Shown one piece after another: positions 17,863 through 26,601 of a stretch of 64,000 nucleotides of DNA; the stretch's first letter is position 1; the number at the start of each line of letters is the position of its first letter. Below the pieces are notes generated by a model. The model had not been told where the DNA came from. It saw only the letters and a program-made list of their open reading frames with translations, and did not search any database. A program made the translations under genes and the position numbers. The stretch covers positions 1-64,000 of the forward strand of contig JAFLBM010000011.1 of the NCBI GenBank assembly GCA_017303455.1, given 5' to 3'. This DNA comes from Chitinophagales bacterium. GTDB taxonomy: Bacteria > Bacteroidota > Bacteroidia > Chitinophagales > Chitinophagaceae.

Positions 17863-18791
17863 ACCTTGTTCTCCTGCTGAAAGAACCGGTATGCTTTTGC
17901 TAAACCATCTCTTAATGAAGTGGTATGTTTCCAGCCCAGTGCATGTAATTTGGAGCTGTCCATCAGTTTCCGGGGTGTTCCATCCGGCTTACTGGTATCA
18001 AACTGAATAGTTCCTGCAAACCCTGTTACCTCTTTGATCAGTAACGCAAGGTCTTTGATCGTTATTTCTTCTCCTGTTCCCACATTCACAAACAACTTTT
18101 CATCATACTCCTGCATCAGGAAAAAACAAGCCGCTGCCATATCATCTGCATACATAAATTCACGAAGCGGTGTACCTGTGCCCCATATCTCTACCGTTGC
18201 AGCACTATTCACTTTTGCTTCATGAAATTTCCGGATCATGGCCGGTATCACATGAGAGTTCTGCAAATGATAATTATCACCGGGCCCGTATAAATTGGTG
18301 GGCATTGCTGCTATAAAATTGCAGCCATACTGGTCCCGGTAGGCTTCACACAATTTGATACCGGCAATTTTGGCAATGGCATAAGGTTCATTAGTAGGTT
18401 CCAGCAAACCGGTCAGCAGGTGCTCTTCTTTTAAGGGTTGAGGAGCCAGTTTGGGATAAATACAAGAGCTGCCGAGGAACAATAATTTCTTTACCTCATT
18501 TTTATACGCTGCATGAATGATATTTGATTCCATCAGCAGGTTATCATATAAAAATTCGGCCCGGTATGTATTATTGGCCAATATCCCTCCTACTTTGGCG
18601 GCAGCCAGGAATACATATTCCGGTCTCTCTTTCTCAAAAAAAACATGCACGGCTTCCTGGTTCCGCAGGTCCAGCTCTGCAGATGTTCGTGTAATAATAT
18701 TGGTAAATCCTTCCTGTTCCAGTTTGCGTACAATCGCCGATCCCACCATCCCCCGGTGCCCTGCCACAAAAATTTTACTTTGCTTTTCCAT
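17859..18791 (-). CDS. fcl: GDP-L-fucose synthase
   Basis: 310 residues of the extended short-chain dehydrogenase family. N-terminal NAD(P) loop [18 protein letters not shown] (GxxGxxG), [14 protein letters not shown] typical of Fcl, [16 protein letters not shown] with the catalytic Ser, and [16 protein letters not shown] containing YxxxK. Converts GDP-4-keto-6-deoxymannose to GDP-L-fucose by epimerisation and NADPH reduction. Lies directly downstream of gmd (2 nt apart), forming a two-gene operon that supplies fucose for the GT11 enzyme at 25659. Confidence 0.93.
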   Translation of the reverse strand: MEKQSKIFVAGHRGMVGSAIVRKLEQEGFTNIITRTSAELDLRNQEAVHVFFEKERPEYVFLAAAKVGGILANNTYRAEFLYDNLLMESNIIHAAYKNEVKKLLFLGSSCIYPKLAPQPLKEEHLLTGLLEPTNEPYAIAKIAGIKLCEAYRDQYGCNFIAAMPTNLYGPGDNYHLQNSHVIPAMIRKFHEAKVNSAATVEIWGTGTPLREFMYADDMAAACFFLMQEYDEKLFVNVGTGEEITIKDLALLIKEVTGFAGTIQFDTSKPDGTPRKLMDSSKLHALGWKHTTSLRDGLAKAYRFFQQENKV

Positions 18792-18793
18792 GC

Positions 18794-19906
18794 TTATTCA
18801 AACCTGTTTAATGTATCAAAGCCTGATTCCTTCAGTAAGATATCCTTCCGGAAATAGTCAATATCCGCATCCACCATTTCTTTCACCAGTTCATTCACCG
18901 TGTACCGGGCAGACCATCCGAGTTTGGCTTTAGCTTTACTGGCATCACCGATCAGCAAATCCACTTCCGTGGGCCTGAAATAACGCTTATCTACTTCCAC
19001 CACCACATCACCGGGTTGCAATGGAATGGTATTGTTAGCAATGGCTGTTACGATCGCTTTTTCATTCTCCTCCTTTCCTTCAAACCTGATCTCCACCCCG
19101 GCATGGGCAAAAGCCATCTTTACAAAATCCCGTACAGCCGTAGTGACCCCGGTGGCGATCACAAAATCTTCCGCTTCGGATTGTTGCAGCATCAGCCACA
19201 TGGCTTCGATATAATCTTTGGCATGTCCCCAATCCCTTTTTGCATCCAGGTTACCCAGCCATAATTTTTTCTTTAATCCCAGTACGATCTCCGCTACTCC
19301 CCGGGTGATCTTCCGGGTCACAAAGGTTTCTCCCCGCAACGGGCTTTCATGGTTGAACAGGATACCATTGCAGGCATAGATACCATAAGCTTCCCGGTAA
19401 TTCACCGTGATCCAGTAAGCATATAATTTAGCGACCCCGTATGGCGAACGGGGGTAAAAAGGCGTTGTTTCATTCTGCGGCACGGCCTGCACTTTCCCAT
19501 ACAACTCCGACGTGGACGCCTGGTAGATCCTTGTTTTCTTTTCCAATCCCAGGATGCGGATCGCTTCCAGTAAACGAAGGGTACCCACAGCATCTGTATT
19601 GGCCGCATACTCTGGTTCTTCAAAACTTACCTGCACATGGCTCATGGCACCGAGGTTATAGATCTCATCGGGCTGCACCTGCTGCATGATGCGGATGATA
19701 TTCGTGGAATCGGTCAGATCGCCGTAATGCAGGACCATTTTGACATTCTTTTCGTGTGGGTCCTGGTACAGGTGATCGATCCGCTGGGTATTGATCAGGG
19801 AAGTACGGCGTTTGATGCCATGCACTTCATAGCCTTTTTGCAGTAAAAATTCAGCGAGATAGGCGCCATCCTGTCCTGTAATGCCGGTGATGAGGGCTTT
19901 CTTCAT
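18794..19906 (-). CDS. gmd: GDP-mannose 4,6-dehydratase
   Basis: 370 residues from the ATG at 19906; an upstream in-frame extension is excluded because the -7 box at 19925-19932 lies inside it. Motifs: [19 protein letters not shown] (NAD(P)-binding), [54 protein letters not shown] with the catalytic Thr/Ser-Glu region, and [15 protein letters not shown] with YxxxxxxY context. Makes GDP-4-keto-6-deoxymannose from GDP-mannose, the first step towards GDP-fucose, in the cytosol. Confidence 0.95.
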   Translation of the reverse strand: MKKALITGITGQDGAYLAEFLLQKGYEVHGIKRRTSLINTQRIDHLYQDPHEKNVKMVLHYGDLTDSTNIIRIMQQVQPDEIYNLGAMSHVQVSFEEPEYAANTDAVGTLRLLEAIRILGLEKKTRIYQASTSELYGKVQAVPQNETTPFYPRSPYGVAKLYAYWITVNYREAYGIYACNGILFNHESPLRGETFVTRKITRGVAEIVLGLKKKLWLGNLDAKRDWGHAKDYIEAMWLMLQQSEAEDFVIATGVTTAVRDFVKMAFAHAGVEIRFEGKEENEKAIVTAIANNTIPLQPGDVVVEVDKRYFRPTEVDLLIGDASKAKAKLGWSARYTVNELVKEMVDADIDYFRKDILLKESGFDTLNRFE

Positions 19907-19924
19907 GCCACAAATTAATTTGGG

Positions 19925-19958
19925 CAAAAGTAAATGGAATTAACGGGACAGTAAACAA
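19925..19958 (-). promoter_or_regulatory. Putative promoter for gmd-fcl
   Basis: On the complement, TACTTTTG (19932-19925) matches TAnnTTTG; TTG (19958-19956) lies 23 nt upstream of it. The -7 box is 18 nt before the gmd ATG and shows that the GDP-fucose genes have their own promoter, separate from the convergent glycosyltransferase operon. Confidence 0.5.
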
Positions 19959-19965
19959 CTCCCAA

Positions 19966-22653
19966 CTACTTCAGCAGGTTAATATGGCCCTTTCGATAAA
20001 TCGGGTTAGGACTACATGGAGAAGTAGCTTTGATCTGGTATACATAAGTTCCAATTGGCTGTTTCACTCCCTTAAAAGTACCATCCCAGCATTGCTGGGG
20101 GCTACGGGTGAGAAAGATCCGCTGTCCCCACCTGTTATAAACGGATAATTCAAAATTATCAACCCGGCCCCAGAAACGAACCCCAAAACAATCATTCAAC
20201 CCGTCACTGTTTGGGGTAAATGAATTGGGAACCAGGAAACCATTCTGGCCAACAGTCAGGTTGGACCTGACCAGTACAGAATCTGTCTTTTTACAACCAG
20301 CGGCATTGGTTACAGTTACTTTATACCAGGTATCTGTAAGCGGACTTACGATGGGATCAGGAATAGAGGGATTACTTATATCCGTCGCAGGTGACCATTG
20401 ATAGCTGACACCTCCCGTAGCATTTAACTGCGCCTCCGGGGTGGCACAATCCAGGTCGTTCGATTTTGTCACGGTGGTGACCGGTAAGTTGTCTAAATTA
20501 ACAATGCTCTGCAAGGTGTCTTTAACCCGGCAGGTTGTATTCTCAATTGCCACAAAAAAAGTATCTGTTCTCGTCGGCGTAAATCCATAACTATTTGTTG
20601 TCGAAAGATTAGGCTGGCTGCTGCTATACCATAAGTACGTATCACCACCAGATGCAGAAATTGATAGCGGATCTCCACTACAAACAGCCGTCAAAGCCGG
20701 GTTGATTGTGAAAACTGGCTGTGGCACCACAGTAACCATAAGTGTATCCTTTGCGATACAACCGGGATCATTATAGCCGGAAACAATATACTGGGTAGTG
20801 GCTGACGGAGAGGCTTGCGGGTTAGCTATCCCTGCATTGGATAACCCTGCTGCAGGTGACCAACTGTAAATACTGCCACCTGTTGCATTGAATTGCACCT
20901 GTTGCCCCTGGCAAATCAAAGTATCATTGCCTGTACGGATATTGGGTTTCGGAAGAACAGTGATTTTGACAGAGTCATATACAAGACTTGTTGTAGAAAA
21001 AAAGATGTCATCAATAGCAAAATCATTACCTGCCGCAACCGTATTATTATTAACAATGGTAATAACAGCTGTCGAACTGTTACCGGAATTCCACACCGTG
21101 TAAAAACTGCTCCATTGACAAGCTACCGCACCTGCACTGATATTATTTCCAAGGACAAGGTTATTAATGGAAAATCTCAGATTAGCCGGGTTGAGTGCTG
21201 CTAATGATTGTACCCAAACCGAAAAAACATAATTGGTATTAGGGGTAATGTTAACTGTTTGAGACCAAACTTTAGCACCAATTGTCGCTGATCCGTTTAC
21301 CATCATCATTTTACCTGTTCCGGAAGTATGTTCTGTGCAGGCATTAAGTCCTCCGTTCCATGCAGTAGGATTATTGTCAACCCAATACTGGGCTTCGAGG
21401 ATATTAGGAAATGCCTGTGTATAATCAGAAGTGAATCCCGTATTCCCCTGAGAGAAATCTCCATTTACAACAAGGTTGGAGCCAAGCTGCTGGCTGTTAA
21501 AAAAATAGGTTGTTGTCTGAGTGGGTGTAGCAACAGGATTATTAATAGAAGGACTACTCAGGCCTGTTGGATTAGTCCAGCAAAAAGAAGCGGATGAAGC
21601 TGTATTTAACTGAACCGAAGCCCCCTGGCAAATTGTAGTATCCCGGCTTAAAACTGCATTAGCATTACTTAAATTTAAATTTACGGGTTTACTAATACTG
21701 TCCTGGCAACCGAAGGAATTATTAGTAATCACCTTAACATTATAACTTCCAGGCACTGCATAAGTATGAGTAGGGTTAACCGTATTAGAAGTATTACCAT
21801 CACCAAAATACCAGGTTGGATTCTGGATATCCGGCGTGTTATAAAACTTAACTGTTGCCGGATTACAAACATCTTGTGTATAAGAAAAATCAGTAGAAGA
21901 AGCCCCTACACCCGTAAAGTTACCATATAAAGCAGTGACTTCATCCTGGTTCAAGGCCCTGTTATACCAGCGGATATCATCTAACTTTCCCTTGAAGAAA
22001 AGATTATCCAGAGACCACCAATTTCCAAATCGTAAATCGCTGTTGCAGGGTAACATACTGGGAAAAGGAGTAGCCACATCGACCCGGAGCACCCCGTCAA
22101 TATAAATCTTATGCCTGCTACCGTCGAACGTAACAACAGCCAGGTACCATTTATTAGCACATATCCAGTTATTGGTATTGATATAACTTGAATTAACGGC
22201 ATCCGTACAGGTACTATTAGTCCCTACAAGATTTGACCCAATACCCGGAAAGGGGGGATAGTTAATAAAAAACTGGTATTGTGAGCCACCGCTGGGTGAA
22301 CCATCGTGTAGAAATTTTCTTTTACCAACTAATACCTGGAGAGCATTAGAGGTAGTCTGAAACCAGACAACAAGACTCATCGTTGGAGTGGAAAAACCGC
22401 CGTTATCAGTTACATTGATATAATCATCCACTCCATCCAATAAATAAGCACTATTGGCATTACCAAACCTGTCTGTGCTTAGTTGCGCTCCATTCAGTAC
22501 AGTCCCATTATTATTATTTCCACTTACATCATTAGCGTTACCTGTAAAGGGATAATGCGCAACCAATCCCACATTAAGATTAACCTGTGCATTTATACCA
22601 CTACAGGAAAAAAGCAGGGCGGCAAATAGCAGTTTCCTAAATCTCATTTTCAT
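19966..22653 (-). CDS. Secreted LamG/PKD protein with T9SS type B (gliding-motility) C-terminal domain
   Basis: 895 residues from the ATG at 22653; the signal peptide is MKMRFRKLLFAALLFSCSG with likely cleavage after INAQ. A LamG/concanavalin-like domain follows (GLVAHYPFTGNANDVSGNN to about residue 240, with WYNRALNQDEVTALYG near its end), then a PKD domain (WYFGDGNTSNTVNPTHTYAV), a carbohydrate-binding-like middle region, several Ig-like 'TxxxCxGxxV/Q' modules, and a C-terminal CHU_C domain (PNSFTPNSDGLNDCFGV, YNRWGQRIF, WDGTFKG, GTYVYQIKA). That domain directs export by the type IX secretion system. It lies within the fucose/glycan locus and is probably a cell-surface or released adhesin or glycan-binding protein. 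Confidence 0.88.
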   Translation of the reverse strand: MKMRFRKLLFAALLFSCSGINAQVNLNVGLVAHYPFTGNANDVSGNNNNGTVLNGAQLSTDRFGNANSAYLLDGVDDYINVTDNGGFSTPTMSLVVWFQTTSNALQVLVGKRKFLHDGSPSGGSQYQFFINYPPFPGIGSNLVGTNSTCTDAVNSSYINTNNWICANKWYLAVVTFDGSRHKIYIDGVLRVDVATPFPSMLPCNSDLRFGNWWSLDNLFFKGKLDDIRWYNRALNQDEVTALYGNFTGVGASSTDFSYTQDVCNPATVKFYNTPDIQNPTWYFGDGNTSNTVNPTHTYAVPGSYNVKVITNNSFGCQDSISKPVNLNLSNANAVLSRDTTICQGASVQLNTASSASFCWTNPTGLSSPSINNPVATPTQTTTYFFNSQQLGSNLVVNGDFSQGNTGFTSDYTQAFPNILEAQYWVDNNPTAWNGGLNACTEHTSGTGKMMMVNGSATIGAKVWSQTVNITPNTNYVFSVWVQSLAALNPANLRFSINNLVLGNNISAGAVACQWSSFYTVWNSGNSSTAVITIVNNNTVAAGNDFAIDDIFFSTTSLVYDSVKITVLPKPNIRTGNDTLICQGQQVQFNATGGSIYSWSPAAGLSNAGIANPQASPSATTQYIVSGYNDPGCIAKDTLMVTVVPQPVFTINPALTAVCSGDPLSISASGGDTYLWYSSSQPNLSTTNSYGFTPTRTDTFFVAIENTTCRVKDTLQSIVNLDNLPVTTVTKSNDLDCATPEAQLNATGGVSYQWSPATDISNPSIPDPIVSPLTDTWYKVTVTNAAGCKKTDSVLVRSNLTVGQNGFLVPNSFTPNSDGLNDCFGVRFWGRVDNFELSVYNRWGQRIFLTRSPQQCWDGTFKGVKQPIGTYVYQIKATSPCSPNPIYRKGHINLLK

Positions 22654-22789
22654 AAAACGGTTTGTATAAAAAATGGTCAGCTTAAATCTCACCCTTTCCC
22701 ATTCTCTACGAATACTATTCCGAACCAAAAAAAGAAGCCTCTAATAATATATAAAATATATTTTTACTCCAAATTACGACTCCAAAAAT

Positions 22790-23536
22790 ATGTATTATAA
22801 GAATTATTTAATCAGACTTGGTAAAAATACTCTTATCCGTTTCCCCAAAAGGGTTATCCGTTTTTTTGAGTACTGGAAGGAGTTCATACAATTTAGAAAA
22901 CTTAACAAAAAAAAGGCAGTTTTAAAGTTTTTCGACGCTTACCCCTGTTTAAATGATAAGCTTTCAACAACTCCTTTTGATCAGCATTATACATACCATC
23001 CTGCCTGGGCTGCCCGTATCCTGGCGCAAACGAGACCTGTATTGCATGTTGACATTTCTTCCATTCTCAGTTTTGGGGCTATCGTTTCTGCTTTCGTGCC
23101 TGTTAAATTTTTTGACTACCGGCCTGCCGATCTTCATTTGTCCGGCTATGAATCTGATTTTGCAGATCTCAAGAAACTTCCTTTCGCAGATAACCTTATC
23201 CGTTCATTATCCTGTATGCATACAGTAGAGCATATCGGTCTGGGCCGTTATGGCGATGAACTGGATGCCGATGGTGATATCAAAGCCGTCAACGAATTGA
23301 AACGGGTGTTGCAACCGGGCGGTGATCTCTTATTTGTAACGCCGGTGGGGAAACCAGTTATTCAGTTCAATGCCCACCGTATTTACAGCTATGAACAGAT
23401 CATTGAATATTTTTCTCCGTTAACATTAAAAGAATTTTCTTTGGTCCCCGATTCCGGAGGATTGATTGAAAACGCTGATCCTTCACTAGTAGCACAACAA
23501 CGATATGGTTGCGGATGCTTTTGGTTTAAAAAATAA
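22790..23536 (+). CDS. DUF268 family protein, methyltransferase-like
   Basis: 248 residues. A basic N-terminus is followed by VLHVDISSILSFGAIVSAF, KFFDYRPADLHLSGYESD and LKKLPFADNLIRSLSCMHTVEHIGLGRYGD, then ELKRVLQPGGDLLFVTPVG, an arrangement like a class I methyltransferase with an altered SAM loop, characteristic of DUF268. The substrate is unknown; in glycan loci such proteins are thought to modify sugars. It starts a run of three + strand methyltransferase-like genes with spacings of 5 and 2 nt. Confidence 0.75.
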   Translation: MYYKNYLIRLGKNTLIRFPKRVIRFFEYWKEFIQFRKLNKKKAVLKFFDAYPCLNDKLSTTPFDQHYTYHPAWAARILAQTRPVLHVDISSILSFGAIVSAFVPVKFFDYRPADLHLSGYESDFADLKKLPFADNLIRSLSCMHTVEHIGLGRYGDELDADGDIKAVNELKRVLQPGGDLLFVTPVGKPVIQFNAHRIYSYEQIIEYFSPLTLKEFSLVPDSGGLIENADPSLVAQQRYGCGCFWFKK

Positions 23537-23541
23537 TAGTA

Positions 23542-24150
23542 ATGTTTAAGAATCTATTCCGAAAAAAGGTAATAATCAATCACGAACAGGAATTGGCTGA
23601 TTGGGAAAAAAAGGGGAAGCCCTTCCCTCCCCCGCATATTGTAAAGCAAAAAGCGATTGCTGAATATGCCACACAATCCTGCGCTGCTGCTTTAGTAGAA
23701 ACAGGCACCTACCTGGGCGATATGGTAGAAGCACAAAAGAACAGGTTTGGCAAAATATACTCCATTGAACTCAGTGAAAAGTTGTACAAGAAGGCTGTGA
23801 AAAGATTTAATGGAAACAATAATATTATATTACTTCAGGGCGACAGTGGTACTAAGATCGCCGAAGTGGTTGCAGAATTAAAAACCCCAGCTATATTTTG
23901 GCTGGATGGCCATTATTCGGGCGGGATAACAGCTAAAGCGGATAAGGATTGCCCTGTACCGGAGGAACTGCATGCCATTTTTAACAGTCCCGTGGATCAT
24001 ATCATACTTATAGATGATGCCCGGTTGTTCGACGGAACGAATGATTACCCGGCCATCAGGCAAATACAAGATATCATACAACACTATAAAAAGAATTACA
24101 CGATTGAAAACAAAGACGATATTATTCGATTAACTCCAGCTAAAATCTAA
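23542..24150 (+). CDS. Class I SAM-dependent methyltransferase-like protein
   Basis: 202 residues. The core begins AALVETGTYLGDMVEAQK (motif I region with E-TGTY-G-D), then IYSIELSEKLYKKAVKRF (acidic residue after strand 2), ILLQGDSGTKIAEV, and IFWLDGHYSGG as strand 4. The last part has HIILIDDARLFDG. This pattern occurs in Bacteroidota and cyanobacterial proteins annotated as FkbM-like or uncharacterised methyltransferases. Probably acts on a sugar or glycolipid together with its neighbours; start ATG 23542. Confidence 0.65.
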   Translation: MFKNLFRKKVIINHEQELADWEKKGKPFPPPHIVKQKAIAEYATQSCAAALVETGTYLGDMVEAQKNRFGKIYSIELSEKLYKKAVKRFNGNNNIILLQGDSGTKIAEVVAELKTPAIFWLDGHYSGGITAKADKDCPVPEELHAIFNSPVDHIILIDDARLFDGTNDYPAIRQIQDIIQHYKKNYTIENKDDIIRLTPAKI

Positions 24151-24152
24151 GC

Positions 24153-24851
24153 ATGTTCAAAGTCGGTACTACGAATGAGGAAACCAGGGTACAATGGATA
24201 GCATCTGCTTTAAAGAAAATACCCGCCAACCTGACCCTTCTTGATGCAGGTGCGGGAGAATCCCAGTTTAAGAAATATTGTTCCCATTTAAAATACATTG
24301 CACAGGATTTTGCTCAATACGATGGAAAAGGCGATACAGGCCTGCAAACAGGCAATTGGGATAATTCGAAACTGGACATTGTCTCGGATATCGCTGCAAT
24401 ACCTCTGCCGGATGCATCTGTTGACGCTATTATGTGTACGGAAGTTTTTGAGCATATTCCTGACCCGGTGGCTGCTGTAAAAGAATTTAAGCGGCTACTC
24501 AAACCCGGTGGGTATTTGCTGATCACAGCACCCTTTGCCAGCCTCACCCATTTTGCCCCCTATCATTTCGCATCCGGGCTCAGCCGCTTCTGGTATGAAA
24601 AGCACCTGCCTGATAATAATTTTGTAATTGATGAATTAATGCTAAACGGCAATTATTTCGAGTATATCGCACAGGAAAATCGCCGCCTGAAATCGATGAC
24701 GCTAAAATATACTGGCAGGAAAATAAATATACTGGAGAAAATCATCATCCATCTGAACCTGTATATACTGGAACGAATCTCGAAAAGAGACAAGGGCTCT
24801 TCGGAATTACTTTGCTATGGCATTCATGTATTTGGAAGAAAAAAGAAATAG
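24153..24851 (+). CDS. Class I SAM-dependent methyltransferase
   Basis: 232 residues with methyltransferase_11 motifs: LTLLDAGAGESQFKKYC (motif I, D-A-G-A-G), KYIAQDFAQYDG, IAAIPLPDASVDAIMCTEV, FEHIPDPVAAVKEFKRLLKP and GGYLLITAPFASLTH. The C-terminal quarter is basic and may contact a membrane or glycan acceptor. Two nt downstream of the previous gene, so in the same transcript. The methyl acceptor is unknown. Confidence 0.8.
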   Translation: MFKVGTTNEETRVQWIASALKKIPANLTLLDAGAGESQFKKYCSHLKYIAQDFAQYDGKGDTGLQTGNWDNSKLDIVSDIAAIPLPDASVDAIMCTEVFEHIPDPVAAVKEFKRLLKPGGYLLITAPFASLTHFAPYHFASGLSRFWYEKHLPDNNFVIDELMLNGNYFEYIAQENRRLKSMTLKYTGRKINILEKIIIHLNLYILERISKRDKGSSELLCYGIHVFGRKKK

Positions 24852-24862
24852 AACAGGATATA

Positions 24863-25600
24863 CTAATTACCCCATACCACATATTTTTCACGTGGGTCAG
24901 TGAGCACAGTGCCTGTTTTTTGTTTGGATTCGCTGATCCGTTTCAAATTATGCACCCACCCATAATGCTGTAGAAATACTTCATCATTCAGTTCAATGGG
25001 CTCGGCTGTCGTTTTGGGATGATAGTGCACATGCATTCTAAACCTTCCGCCTGGTTTTAATACTCTTTGTATTTCCTTTGCCGTCTTCCCAAAATCATTC
25101 ACATGATCAATCGCATTCACAGAAATCACCGCATCAAAAAAACCATCATCAAATGGCATATCTTCTGCCATTGATTGTACAAATTTTGCCCGGTTATCAT
25201 AACAATGTACGGGGTAACCGGCTTCAATATATTTTGCCATTAAGGGATCAAGACAATAAATCTCTGCCTGCCGGTAGCACAATCCGCTGGGGAAAGGGCC
25301 TGACCCAATATCCAGCACCTTCATACCCGCAAAAGCATTTTCATCAAGCAGCAGATCTTTCAGGTACTTTACTTCCTGGTGATCCCGGAAAAAAGTAAGT
25401 AAAGCAGCATTTTTTAAAGAGTGAGATTGTATTTTATTCACAGGTGAAGAAGTACCATACAATTCTGACAATTCACCAGTATACCATTTCACGTAGCTAT
25501 CGATCTGTTTACGCCAGAATTTGATCTCAGCAAACTCCTTACTGGTTCCTGTCAAAATGCTTATCAGGTGCTCGAATTTAGACTTTAAACTGTTTTTCAT
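24863..25600 (-). CDS. Class I SAM-dependent methyltransferase
   Basis: 245 residues if the ATG at 25600 is used (MKNSLKSKFEHLISIL); an ATG at 25636 would add 12 residues. Motifs: MKVLDIGSGPFPSGLC (motif I), IYCLDPLMAKYIEAGYPV, MAEDMPFDDGFFDAVISVNA, IDHVNDFGKTAKEIQRVLKP and GGRFRMHVHYHPKTTAEP. Convergent with the preceding methyltransferase gene and divergent from the GT11 gene. It may modify the same glycan; the acceptor is unknown. Confidence 0.78.
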   Translation of the reverse strand: MKNSLKSKFEHLISILTGTSKEFAEIKFWRKQIDSYVKWYTGELSELYGTSSPVNKIQSHSLKNAALLTFFRDHQEVKYLKDLLLDENAFAGMKVLDIGSGPFPSGLCYRQAEIYCLDPLMAKYIEAGYPVHCYDNRAKFVQSMAEDMPFDDGFFDAVISVNAIDHVNDFGKTAKEIQRVLKPGGRFRMHVHYHPKTTAEPIELNDEVFLQHYGWVHNLKRISESKQKTGTVLTDPREKYVVWGN

Positions 25601-25658
25601 CCTGCTATTTATTAAAATATGGGCAATATTATTCAAATTGCAGAAATTTAGCTAATAA

Positions 25659-26513
25659 ATGATAATCACACAGATCAATGGCGGGCTTGGTAACCAGCTT
25701 TTCCAGTATTGTTCAGCGAAAGCACTTTCACTGCATAAGAATATTCCATTACGGTTAGACCTCTCCTATTTTGAAGCAACAGGTAAAAAAGATGACCTCC
25801 GCTTTTTTCAGTTGAACGAAGAAACCGCTACTACAGCAGAACTGTACCCTTATTATAACCAGCGTTTTTTCAAAAAAATTTCCCAACGTCTTACCAGTAA
25901 ATATCGTCGTGATATTTATAAAGAGCCTTTCTTCCATTACGACCCCCTTTTTTTCAGCGTAAATGATCATGTAATGCTGAAAGGGTTAAGGCAATCCGAA
26001 AAATATTTTACAAACTATAAAAATGAAATCCGGAACCTGCTTACGATCAAAGAGGAGTCAATCAAAAATGTCCTGCACTTTAAAGATGAACTAAACAACC
26101 ACGAATCTGTATCTGTTCATATTCGCCGGGGAGATTACCTCACCAAAGTGGCACTGCATGTATTAGGTCTGATGGATAAGGCCTATTATCTCCGGGCCTT
26201 TGAAGCACTCAGCAGAACAATTAAATCACCCAAAGTGTATTATTTTTCAGATGATATTGAATGGGTGGAAAAAGAATTGCTACCACTTATACCCGGGGAA
26301 CTGGTTGCAAAACGACAACCAACTAATCATATCGAAGACTTCTACCTCATGTCCCAATGCAAACACAATATCATTGCCAACAGTAGTTTCAGCTGGTGGG
26401 CCGCCTGGCTCAATAATAACCCGGAGAAAATGGTCATCGCTCCGAAAAACTGGTTCAATAAAGGTCCCAGGGATACATACGATCTTTATCCGGAAGGCTG
26501 GCTTACAATATAA
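25659..26513 (+). CDS. Alpha-1,2-fucosyltransferase-like glycosyltransferase (GT11)
   Basis: 284 residues. The N-terminus ITQINGGLGNQLFQYCSAKA and the central SVHIRRGDYLTK (the HxRRGDY motif that binds GDP-fucose) define family GT11; FYLMSQCKHNIIANSSFSWW and AAWLNNNPEKMVIAPKNWF are the C-terminal family motifs. The enzyme adds L-fucose (or in some members galactose-like substrates) to a glycan acceptor in the cytoplasm. It is the natural consumer of the GDP-fucose made by gmd and fcl 6 kb away. Confidence 0.92.
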   Translation: MIITQINGGLGNQLFQYCSAKALSLHKNIPLRLDLSYFEATGKKDDLRFFQLNEETATTAELYPYYNQRFFKKISQRLTSKYRRDIYKEPFFHYDPLFFSVNDHVMLKGLRQSEKYFTNYKNEIRNLLTIKEESIKNVLHFKDELNNHESVSVHIRRGDYLTKVALHVLGLMDKAYYLRAFEALSRTIKSPKVYYFSDDIEWVEKELLPLIPGELVAKRQPTNHIEDFYLMSQCKHNIIANSSFSWWAAWLNNNPEKMVIAPKNWFNKGPRDTYDLYPEGWLTI

Positions 26514-26601
26514 TACCTGCTGAATAACAAATAGCCCAACCCTGTGACTGGTTTCATGGAGAAGAGGAAATCTGCGTAATTTGCAGTTACTGTTGTAACA
26601 T

